Shown in pieces: positions 6,385 to 12,474 of a stretch of 18,246 bases of DNA. Position 1 is the stretch's first letter, and each line of letters opens with the position of its first letter. The position numbers and the translations under genes are program-made. The notes beneath the pieces are model-generated. The model was not told the DNA's origin, made no database searches, and saw only the letters and a list, made by a program, of their open reading frames with translations. Source of the DNA: Geothermobacter sp964441925 (GTDB lineage: Bacteria; Desulfobacterota; Desulfuromonadia; Desulfuromonadales; Geothermobacteraceae); assembly GCA_964441925.1 (NCBI GenBank), contig CAYTVY010000045.1, forward strand, positions 1-18,246. Direction: 5' to 3'.

Positions 6385-7287
6385 ATGCAGACCCACCTGG
6401 ACAGATTTCTCCGGCATCTCGCCGTCGAGCGCAACCTGTCTTTTCACACCCGGCAGGCCTACCGGCGCGACCTGACCGAATTTTGCGCCCTGCTGCGCGA
6501 GGAGCTGGGGCTGTCCGAAGGGCAGGTGCTCGATGCCCGCCGGATCGATCCGGTTCTGCTGCGGCGCTGGCTGGCCCGGCTGCATCGCCGCAACCGCCGT
6601 TCGACCATCGCCCGCAAACTGGCCGCCGTTCGCAGTTTTTTCCGTTTTCTGGTCCGTGAAGGCGTGCTGGGGGCCAATCCTGCGGAGCTGGTCGCCACGC
6701 CGAAGCGCGAGTCCTACCTGCCGGTGACCCTCAGCGTCGACGAGCTGTTCGCCCTGTTCGACCGGCCGGTGGCGGATGACTTGTTGGCCCTGCGCGACCG
6801 CGCCATGTTCGAGCTGCTCTATTCGAGCGGCCTGCGGGTCGGTGAGCTGGTGGGGCTGGATGTCGGCGCGCTCGACCTGGACGCCGGGCTGGTCCGGGTT
6901 CTCGGCAAGGGGGGCAAGGAGCGCATCGTGCCGGTCGGCGGCAAGGCCCGCGAGGCCCTGGGTCGTTACCTCGATGCCCGTTCCGGGGGGAGAAGCGACG
7001 AGCCGCTCTTTCTCAACTACCGCGGTCAACGGCTGAGTGCCCGCAGTGTGCAGCGCCAGCTCAAGCGACGGTTGCTCGAAGCCAAGATCATGCGCGATGC
7101 CACGCCCCATGCCCTGCGCCATTCCTTTGCCACCCACCTGCTCGACGAGGGGGCCGACCTGCGCGCCATCCAGGAACTGCTGGGGCATGCCTCCCTTTCG
7201 ACCACCCAGAAATACACCCGGGTCAGCATCGACCAGCTGACGCGGGTGTACGATCAGGCCCATCCCCGCAGCCGGAAAAAGCGCTGA
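6385..7287 (+). CDS. xerC: Tyrosine recombinase XerC/XerD type
   Basis: 300 aa, the usual Xer length. The N-terminal SAM-like core-binding domain (about 1-90) includes LSFHTRQAYRRDL (18-30) and ARKLAAVRSFFRFL (76-89). The catalytic domain has all expected residues: Arg151 (GLRVGEL), Lys175 (GKGGKER), His242 and Arg245 (HALRHSFATHL), His268 (LGHASLSTTQ) and nucleophile Tyr277. In this family the enzyme resolves chromosome dimers at dif with a partner recombinase; XerC rather than XerD is my best guess and is not certain. No integrated element or att-like repeat is seen beside it, so a housekeeping role is likely. The start ATG at 6385 lacks a clear ribosome-binding site. It is divergent from the hydrolase operon. 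Confidence 0.92.
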   Translation: MQTHLDRFLRHLAVERNLSFHTRQAYRRDLTEFCALLREELGLSEGQVLDARRIDPVLLRRWLARLHRRNRRSTIARKLAAVRSFFRFLVREGVLGANPAELVATPKRESYLPVTLSVDELFALFDRPVADDLLALRDRAMFELLYSSGLRVGELVGLDVGALDLDAGLVRVLGKGGKERIVPVGGKAREALGRYLDARSGGRSDEPLFLNYRGQRLSARSVQRQLKRRLLEAKIMRDATPHALRHSFATHLLDEGADLRAIQELLGHASLSTTQKYTRVSIDQLTRVYDQAHPRSRKKR

Positions 7288-7330
7288 GCGGCCCTTGCCG
7301 GCGGGGTATTTCGCCCCCCGACCGCAATAA

Positions 7331-7347
7331 ATGACCAATGTGGTCAT
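7331..7347. promoter_or_regulatory. Palindromic operator upstream of peroxiredoxin promoter
   Basis: ATGACCA-ATG-TGGTCAT is a perfect 7-3-7 palindrome ending 7 bp before the -35 box of the peroxiredoxin promoter. Position and symmetry suit a dimeric transcription factor, probably an activator. The regulator is not identifiable from the site alone. Confidence 0.6.
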
Positions 7348-7354
7348 ATTTTTC

Positions 7355-7382
7355 TTGACAGGCGCAAATGGCTTAGTAAAAT
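7355..7382 (+). promoter_or_regulatory. Strong sigma-70 promoter of peroxiredoxin
   Basis: TTGACA (7355-7360, perfect), a 16-nt spacer and TAAAAT (7377-7382, 5/6), giving a leader of about 57 nt before the ATG at 7446. Confidence 0.8.
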
Positions 7383-7445
7383 TGTCAGAAATTTTGGCGC
7401 AACGCCATGACAGCCCAACAAGAAAAACGACAAGGAGAGAAGCAC

Positions 7446-8048
7446 ATGAGCGTACTGGTTGGTAAACAGGCCCCTGATTTTACGGCGAAAGCGGTCATGC
7501 CGGACGGCTCGATCAATGACGAGTTCAGGCTGTCCGACTATCGCGGCAAGTATGTCGTCCTCTTTTTCTATCCCCTCGACTTCACTTTCGTCTGCCCGAC
7601 CGAGCTGATCGCCTTTTCCAAGCGCATCAAGGAATTCGAGGAGCGCAACGTCCAGGTCATCGGCTGCTCCATCGATTCGCAGTTTTCCCACATCGCCTGG
7701 CGCAACACGCCGGTCGAGGAGGGCGGTATCGGCCCGGTCACCTACCCGCTGGTCGCCGATGTCAAGCACGAGATCTGCAAGGCCTACGATGTCGAGTTCG
7801 AGGCGGCCGGGGTTGCGTTCCGCGGCTCCTTCCTGATCGACAAGGACGGCGTGGTGCGGCACCAGGTGGTCAACGACCTGCCCCTGGGGCGCAACGTCGA
7901 CGAGATGCTGCGGATGATCGACGCCCTGCAGTTCACCGAGCAGTACGGCGAGGTCTGCCCGGCCGGCTGGCAGAAGGGCCAGGAAGGCATGAAGCCGGAC
8001 AAGGACGGTGTGGCCAGCTACCTGGCCAAGAACGCCGAGAAACTCTGA
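7446..8048 (+). CDS. Typical 2-Cys peroxiredoxin (AhpC/Prx1 subfamily)
   Basis: A 200-aa thiol peroxidase that reduces H2O2, organic peroxides and probably peroxynitrite. The peroxidatic Cys50 is in FYPLDFTFVCPTE, with the conserved Pro and Thr before it. The active-site Arg126 is in FRGSFLI. The resolving Cys171 is in EVCPAGW. A GGIG motif (93-96) is present, but the C-terminal YF motif that makes Prx1 enzymes prone to overoxidation is not, suggesting a robust enzyme (inference). I choose the ATG at 7446, with AAGGAG at 7432-7437, over the upstream in-frame ATG at 7407, which adds 13 non-conserved residues. No ahpF or thioredoxin gene is adjacent, so the reductant is probably supplied from elsewhere. 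Monocistronic, with its own promoter and terminator. Confidence 0.96.
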   Translation: MSVLVGKQAPDFTAKAVMPDGSINDEFRLSDYRGKYVVLFFYPLDFTFVCPTELIAFSKRIKEFEERNVQVIGCSIDSQFSHIAWRNTPVEEGGIGPVTYPLVADVKHEICKAYDVEFEAAGVAFRGSFLIDKDGVVRHQVVNDLPLGRNVDEMLRMIDALQFTEQYGEVCPAGWQKGQEGMKPDKDGVASYLAKNAEKL

Positions 8049-8074
8049 TCCCACCCCATGCCCATTTTCCTGTG

Positions 8075-8102
8075 GGGGCGCCTTGGGCGCCCCATTTTTT
8101 TT
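8075..8102 (+). terminator. Intrinsic terminator of peroxiredoxin gene
   Basis: GGGGCGCC (8075-8082), loop TTG, GGCGCCCC (8086-8093), then A and eight T residues (8095-8102), 26 bp after the stop codon. Confidence 0.9.
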
Positions 8103-8202
8103 CAGCGGTTCTTTTGCGCGCCAACCCTTCGTTGGTCGCTACAAAACTCCTCGCCCCTGAACGGGCCGTGAGAGAGGGTTCCGGTTCCTCAGGCGGTCTT
8201 TG

Positions 8203-8451
8203 TTATCCGGCAGGCGGTTCAAATCCGCAGCCGCCGTCGCAGAACGGCTGGCGACGACTCTTGCCGCAGCTGCACAGATAGACGGTCTGCCGCTCTTCGA
8301 GTTCGAATCTCAGGGGATGAAACTCTGACCCGGTGTGGCTCTCGTCGCAGAAGGGCAGGTGGCTGGAACGGCCGCAGGTGCAGCGGTAGTAGACCCCGGG
8401 ATCGAGGGTGATGCGGATCGGCATGCCGGCATCGGTATTCATCGGCGACAT
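8203..8451 (-). CDS. Tandem CDGSH-type iron-sulfur protein, second motif His replaced by Cys
   Basis: 82 aa with two CDGSH-like motifs. The first, CTCGRSSHLPFCDESH, supplies Cys24, Cys26, Cys35 and His39, the 3Cys-1His set that holds a [2Fe-2S] cluster in mitoNEET-like proteins. The second, CSCGKSRRQPFCDGGC, supplies Cys60, Cys62 and Cys71, but position 75, normally His, reads as TGC (Cys75, bases 8227-8229). The protein is small, soluble and has no membrane anchor. Such proteins are thought to act in redox sensing or cluster transfer. The ATG at 8451 has GGGAGGAA about 4 nt upstream; a longer frame starting at 8571 would run through the terminator hairpin and is rejected. Convergent with the peroxiredoxin gene. 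Confidence 0.88.
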   Translation of the reverse strand: MSPMNTDAGMPIRITLDPGVYYRCTCGRSSHLPFCDESHTGSEFHPLRFELEERQTVYLCSCGKSRRQPFCDGGCGFEPPAG

Positions 8452-8527
8452 CGGGTTCCTCCCTTGGGTTTTGGCCGTGTTCAGTTTCCATGCTAGCAGC
8501 CGCGCGGGGTTTTTCCCGCCGCGGGAA

Positions 8528-8567
8528 CGAAAAAAAGGCCCCTCCGGCAAGAGGGGCCTTTTTTTCG
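8528..8567. terminator. Strong symmetrical terminator after CoA-transferase
   Basis: A 17-bp perfect stem (8528-8544 with 8551-8567) around a 6-nt loop: CGA7GGCCCCTC and its complement, so both strands have a T7 run. It lies 18 bp beyond the CoA-transferase stop and insulates the CDGSH gene. Confidence 0.93.
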
Positions 8568-8585
8568 TCATGACATGCGGGACAC

Positions 8586-10172
8586 TCAGTCACAGAGGTC
8601 GATCTTGACGTCCCAGTTCTTGAGTTTCATGGTGCCGTTGCGCTCCAGGTTGAGGTGCATCTTGAAGGCCCGGTCCCACAGCTGCGGCTCGTGACCGACG
8701 CCGCGCTCGAGGCAGCTCTTGGTGGCGATGTCCAGGTACTCGAGCAGCTGGTCCTTGTAGTCGGGATGGGCACACTTCTCGATGATCAGCCGGGCACGCT
8801 CTTTCGGCGCCACACCGCGCAGGTCGGCCAGGCCCTGCTCGGTGACCACGCAGTCGAGGTCGTGCTCGGTGTGGTCGATGTGCGAGCAGTGCGGCACGAT
8901 GCAGGAGATGCCGGTCGGATCGGTCTTGGTCGGCCGCACCGACGGGGTGTGCATGATCTTCAGGTAGCCGTTGCGCAGGAAGTCACCGGAACCGCCGAGG
9001 CCGTTGATCATGCGGGTACCGCCGACCAGGGTCGAGTTGGCGTGGGCGTAGATGTCGATCTCGACCGGGGTGTTCATGGCGATGCAACCCAGGCGCCGGA
9101 TCGGCTCCGGAGCGTTGGAGACCGACAGGGGCCGCAGGACGATCTTTTCGAAATACTTGTCCCAGTTGTCGAAGAAGCGGGGGAAACCCGGATTCTCGGA
9201 CAGGGACAGGGAGCAGGCGGAGGCGCCGTCCAGCTTGCCGGAGTCGAACAGGTCGAGCATGGTGTCCTGCAGAACCTCGGTGTAGACGGTCAGGTTGTAG
9301 AAGTCGCCCTTGACCAGGCCCCCGACGACGGCGTTGGCGATGGAGCCGACGCCCGACTGCAGCGGCAGCAGGTTCTTCGGCAGGCGGCCCTTCTTTACCT
9401 CGTGATGGAAGAAGTCGAGGATATGCTCGGCGATGGCCTCCGATTTCTCGTCCATTTCGGCGAAGGCGCGGCCCTTGTCGCGGTGTTTCGATTCGACGAT
9501 GGCGACGATCTTCTCCGGGTCGCAGGGCACGTAGGGGGTGCCGATCCGCTGGGTGGCGTGGGTGATCAGGAAGGGCTGCCGGTAGGGCGGCTTCTGCTGC
9601 ATGATGATGTCATGCATCCCCTCGAAGGACGGCTGGCCGGTGTTGACCTCGATAATGATCTTGTCGGCGACCATCATCAGTTCCGGCACGATGCCGCAGG
9701 AGGAGGTCAGGGCCAGGCCGCAGTCCTCGTTGATCGCCGAAACCTCGATGATGGCGATGTCCATGCGGCCGCTCTCGGTGTAGAAGCCGTAGCCGACGTC
9801 CTGGGCGAAGTGTCCGAGGTGCTTGTCGCCCATGCGGATGCGGCCCTCGTTGATGCCCTTGGCGATGTTCTTGCCGGTCTGGTAGGGCCAGCGGCGATCG
9901 ATCATGTCGAGGGTTGCCCAGCGGTCCTCGAACTCGACCCCGACCGAGGCGCCGACGAAAAGGTTCATCTTGAACTTGCCCTGCAGGTTGTTCTTCTCGA
10001 CGTGGTCGGCAAGGGCGATGGGCACCGCCTTGGGATAGCCGGCGGGTGTAAAGCCGGAACAGCCGATGTTCATGCCCGGCTTGAAGAACTGCACGCAGTC
10101 CTCCGGTTTCATGACCTTGCTCAGCAAGGATTTGCGACGTACGCGTTCTTCCAGGGTTCCGTATTCGGACAT
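8586..10172 (-). CDS. Acetyl-CoA hydrolase/transferase family; probable succinyl-CoA:acetate CoA-transferase
   Basis: A 528-aa class I CoA-transferase. The N-terminal half has GFTPAGYPKAVP (40-51) and NLFVGASVG (70-78). The catalytic Glu is probably E299 in VYTEVLQDT, just after the QSGVGSIANAVVGGL loop (272-286). GGTRMINGLGGSGDFLRN (384-401) and VVTEQGLADLRG (442-453) are strong markers of the Cat1/AarC/Ach1 group. In acetate-oxidising Geobacter relatives this enzyme activates acetate with succinyl-CoA and so replaces succinyl-CoA synthetase in the TCA cycle; that role here is inference from family and likely taxon. The ATG at 10172 is chosen because AGGAGG lies 7 nt upstream, while the ATG at 10187 overlaps that site. 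It is a single-gene unit with strong promoter, long leader and terminator. Confidence 0.93.
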   Translation of the reverse strand: MSEYGTLEERVRRKSLLSKVMKPEDCVQFFKPGMNIGCSGFTPAGYPKAVPIALADHVEKNNLQGKFKMNLFVGASVGVEFEDRWATLDMIDRRWPYQTGKNIAKGINEGRIRMGDKHLGHFAQDVGYGFYTESGRMDIAIIEVSAINEDCGLALTSSCGIVPELMMVADKIIIEVNTGQPSFEGMHDIIMQQKPPYRQPFLITHATQRIGTPYVPCDPEKIVAIVESKHRDKGRAFAEMDEKSEAIAEHILDFFHHEVKKGRLPKNLLPLQSGVGSIANAVVGGLVKGDFYNLTVYTEVLQDTMLDLFDSGKLDGASACSLSLSENPGFPRFFDNWDKYFEKIVLRPLSVSNAPEPIRRLGCIAMNTPVEIDIYAHANSTLVGGTRMINGLGGSGDFLRNGYLKIMHTPSVRPTKTDPTGISCIVPHCSHIDHTEHDLDCVVTEQGLADLRGVAPKERARLIIEKCAHPDYKDQLLEYLDIATKSCLERGVGHEPQLWDRAFKMHLNLERNGTMKLKNWDVKIDLCD

Positions 10173-10391
10173 CTCTCTCCTCCTCATGAATTTCCCCGTA
10201 TCCGGTGGTCAAGAACCAGATACGGGCAGGTCGAATGATGAAACTGTTCTGCCGGCCGGCTGGCGGCTTGCCCGGTTCGCGGCCCGGTTGCAGCCGGAAT
10301 GAACAAAACCGCGGGCCGATGGACTCTTCGCAACACCGCCGACCGGCCCCGGTCCGGCGGTCGCATTTTATAAAAACCCGTTATACGGGTG
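10173..10391 (-). promoter_or_regulatory. Long 5' leader of CoA-transferase with GC-rich hairpin
   Basis: About 220 nt separate the expected transcription start from the ATG. A GC-rich inverted repeat at 10335-10361 (ACCGCCGACCGG with CCGGTCCGGCGGT, one bulge) could fold early in the leader. I recognise no known riboswitch and no convincing leader peptide. Confidence 0.4.
10376..10390. promoter_or_regulatory. Operator-like palindrome at CoA-transferase transcription start
   Basis: ACCCGT-TAT-ACGGGT is a perfect 6-3-6 palindrome lying 7 nt downstream of the -10 box, over the predicted start of transcription. That is a typical repressor position. Flanking TTTTATAA occurs on both sides (about 10367 and 10398). 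Confidence 0.55.
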
Positions 10392-10397
10392 CCGACT

Positions 10398-10426
10398 TTT
10401 ATAATATGCCGTAAACGCCAAGTCAA
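10398..10426 (-). promoter_or_regulatory. Strong sigma-70 promoter of CoA-transferase
   Basis: On the - strand: TTGACT (10426-10421), a 17-nt spacer and TATAAA (10403-10398). Each box is a 5/6 match. Confidence 0.8.
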
Positions 10427-10585
10427 GGAAAAAGCGGGAGGGGATAAGACTGAAAAAGGCCCGAAATAAAAGGCTGTTGCGCCGGATTGTCGACAGAAAC
10501 CGGGGGGCGGGAAACCGGTGGAAGAGGGTTTGAAATGCGATATGTGCGCAAAATAACTATGAATATGATAGGGGCGCCAGGGCAG
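10427..10585. other. Intergenic stretch, nothing assigned
   Basis: This stretch lies between the CoA-transferase promoter and the bamD terminator. I see no credible gene, repeat or RNA in it. A + strand TTGAAA followed 18 nt later by TAACTA (10530-10559) is too weak to call a promoter. Confidence 0.5.
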
Positions 10586-10613
10586 AAAAAAACCGGGGTC
10601 TGCGAGACCCCGG
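10586..10613 (-). terminator. Intrinsic terminator of bamD
   Basis: CCGGGGTCT (10593-10601), loop of 3, AGACCCCGG (10605-10613). On the - strand the stem is followed by seven T residues (complement of 10586-10592), 33 bp after the bamD stop. Confidence 0.9.
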
Positions 10614-10645
10614 CCGGCTGGTTTTTCAGTCTGCCTAAATTTTTC

Positions 10646-11383
10646 TCAGTAGTGTTTCTCCATGAATTTCTGCGCCTCGATGATGAACGGGCTGGAGGGG
10701 AACTCCCGGAACAGGGTGTTGAAGGCCTTGACAGCCTTCTCTTTCTGGCCGGTCAGCAGGTAGGCCTTACCCAGCACGAGCCAGGCCTCGTCCCGGTAGA
10801 AATAGTTGGGGTAGGTTCGGAACATCGCCTCGAGCCGGTCGATGGCGGCCCGCGGTTTGCCGGTCTTCAGGTACCACTTGGCGACATAGACCTCGTGTTC
10901 CGCCAGCCGGTCCTCGCAGCGGCCGATGTAGACCTTCACCTCCTCCAGGTGCGGATCGTCGGGGAAGCGTTTCACCAGGTTGCGGAAGGTGGCCAGGGCG
11001 CTGCGGGTGGCGGTCTGGTCCCGGTCGGCGGGCAGCACCTGCCGGAAGTAGGAGAGCCCGAGCTGGTAGAGGGCCTGGGGTACCCGGTCGCTGTTCGGGT
11101 GCTGCTTGAGGAAGTCCTCGTAGGCGGCGGCGGCTTCCGGGTATTTCTCGGCCAGAAAGTAGGCCTCGGCGATCTTCAGCTCGGCGATGATGTTCAGCTC
11201 GGGCGAATAGTAGCTTTCCCGGACCTTTTCCCAGTTGGCGATCGCCTCCTCGAACAGTCCCCGGTCGAACATCTTTTCCCCTTCCTGCAGGTAGAAGGCG
11301 GCCGTTTTCGGCGGCGGTACGACGGGATTGGCGCAGGCGGCCAGCAGGCAGAGGACGCTCAGTAGGGCCAGAAGAAGACGCAT
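10646..11383 (-). CDS. bamD: Outer membrane assembly lipoprotein BamD (YfiO family)
   Basis: 245 aa. MRLLLALLSVLCLLAAC is a lipoprotein signal with lipobox LAAC and acylated Cys17. The mature part is a set of TPR-like helix pairs: FYLQEGEKMFDRGLFEEAI, AELKIAEAYFLAEKYPEAA, QALYQLGLSYF, YVAKWYLKTGKPRAAI and AWLVLGKAYLLTGQKEKAV. Order and length match BamD, the periplasmic-facing lipoprotein that works with BamA to insert beta-barrel proteins in the outer membrane. The ATG at 11383 is chosen because the signal peptide starts there and AAGGA lies upstream; the frame extends to 11449 without a leader-like sequence. It lies 62 bp downstream of the batD-like gene and has a promoter of its own. Confidence 0.93.
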   Translation of the reverse strand: MRLLLALLSVLCLLAACANPVVPPPKTAAFYLQEGEKMFDRGLFEEAIANWEKVRESYYSPELNIIAELKIAEAYFLAEKYPEAAAAYEDFLKQHPNSDRVPQALYQLGLSYFRQVLPADRDQTATRSALATFRNLVKRFPDDPHLEEVKVYIGRCEDRLAEHEVYVAKWYLKTGKPRAAIDRLEAMFRTYPNYFYRDEAWLVLGKAYLLTGQKEKAVKAFNTLFREFPSSPFIIEAQKFMEKHY

Positions 11384-11444
11384 GGCGGTGAGTCCTTTTT
11401 CCGGGTGCTTTTGCGTGGATGTTGTTGGTGTGGACGGCCGGAGA

Positions 11445-11474
11445 ATCATGGACGAAGCAGCCGACGTTTGTCAA
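11445..11474 (-). promoter_or_regulatory. Candidate bamD promoter inside the batD-like 3' end
   Basis: On the - strand: a perfect TTGACA (11474-11469), an 18-nt spacer and CATGAT (11450-11445). The -10 is weak (4/6). It overlaps the last codons of the batD-like gene and would uncouple bamD from the upstream operon. Confidence 0.5.
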
Positions 11475-12474
11475 TCCCGGCCGCCATTTTCCAGCGCAGG
11501 CGCAGGGGCGGCCGGAGCCGGTCGCGGCCTTTTTCGCCGGTTGCCGGCGCGTCCGGAGCAAAGCGCCGGTCGGTCCGGTGCCAGTGGGCGGCCAGCTCCG
11601 CGAGCAGCCGGTCTTCGATGCCCGCCCGCCGCAGGTGCTCCAGGCGCTCGGCGTATGGCAGGCCGGCCAGGTCGTCCCGCAGGAGGCGATCGAGCTGCCG
11701 CAGACGCCACCCGCGCCGGCCGGCCCAGGCCAGCAGCAGAAGGACCGGCAGCAGCGCCAGGTGGCGCGGTCGCCAGGCGAACGGCCGGGGATGGACGACG
11801 CGATGGTAGCGGCCGTCGGCCGGATCGAACCAGGACAGGGAGAGCCGGAAACGGCCGTCGGCGGGCAGCCGGTAGCGCAACAGCCGCTGCCGGTCGGGCC
11901 AGCGCCCCCGCTCGCGGCTGGTCAGCAGGAGCAGTTCGCGGCCGGTGTCGCTGGTTCGTGGTGCCGCCAGCAGCCGGCTGTCGGCGTCGCCGGTCAGGAC
12001 GATCTCCAGGGTGCCGGCGGCACGGTCCGGCCGCACGCTGACGCCGAGCCGGCCGACAGCGCCGTCGAAGGAGGGCGGCCGGTTCCGCCGGGGCAGGGCG
12101 CGGACGTGCAGGGTCAGGGGAGGGATGGCGGTACGGCGGCCGCCCTGCAGGACGGCCGCGCCGGCAACCCTCAGGCTGCCGGCCCGCAGGGGCCGGACGA
12201 TTCGGTGCAGATGCTCGACCACCGTGCCGGGGGCGTCCACCAGCCGCCGGACCTGGCCGGGCGGCTCGGCGACCAGCAGCAGGTCGGTCAGGGCGGGCCA
12301 GAGCGGTCGCAGGGGGGCGGCCACCTGCGCCGGGCGGCGGATTTCGAGGGTCAGCCGGATCGCCTCGCCGATATAGGGTGACGGATTGGACACCAGCAGC
12401 CTGGCCCGGATCGCTGCCGGGGCGGGGCGGGCCAGCAGCAGGAAGATCAGCAGCAGGAGGAGCCGTCCGGTCAT
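11446..12474 (-). CDS. BatD-like membrane protein (aerotolerance operon)
   Basis: 342 aa. A signal peptide (about 1-20, ending APA) precedes a periplasmic beta-rich region with SNPSPYIGEAIRLTLEIRRP (29-48) and TAIPPLTLHVRAL (115-127). One transmembrane helix follows (about 238-253, HLALLPVLLLLAWAG), then a cytoplasmic helical tail rich in Arg. The 'vG(e) ... l.i' opening and the IPPL block are typical of BatD-type proteins. It is the last of the moxR-bat genes. The upstream gene's TGA overlaps the ATG at 12474 by one base (TGATG); GTG at 12477 is an alternative start. The protein is shorter than typical BatD, suggesting a reduced number of repeat domains. Function in the complex is unproven. 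Confidence 0.75.
   Translation of the reverse strand: MTGRLLLLLIFLLLARPAPAAIRARLLVSNPSPYIGEAIRLTLEIRRPAQVAAPLRPLWPALTDLLLVAEPPGQVRRLVDAPGTVVEHLHRIVRPLRAGSLRVAGAAVLQGGRRTAIPPLTLHVRALPRRNRPPSFDGAVGRLGVSVRPDRAAGTLEIVLTGDADSRLLAAPRTSDTGRELLLLTSRERGRWPDRQRLLRYRLPADGRFRLSLSWFDPADGRYHRVVHPRPFAWRPRHLALLPVLLLLAWAGRRGWRLRQLDRLLRDDLAGLPYAERLEHLRRAGIEDRLLAELAAHWHRTDRRFAPDAPATGEKGRDRLRPPLRLRWKMAAGIDKRRLLRP

Noticed and set aside
6385..7287. Tyrosine recombinase as evidence of an integrated element
   Set aside because: The protein has standard Xer length and motifs. No att-like direct repeats, tRNA gene or phage genes lie nearby.
7297..7318. GC-rich hairpin after the xer gene as a terminator
   Set aside because: The arms match only with a bulge and no T-run follows, so it is too weak to call.
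8655..10238. A 527-codon open frame on the + strand
   Set aside because: Exact antisense shadow of the CoA-transferase, with no recognisable domain.
10487..11365. A 292-codon frame on the + strand
   Set aside because: Antisense to bamD, beginning in the intergenic region and crossing the bamD terminator.
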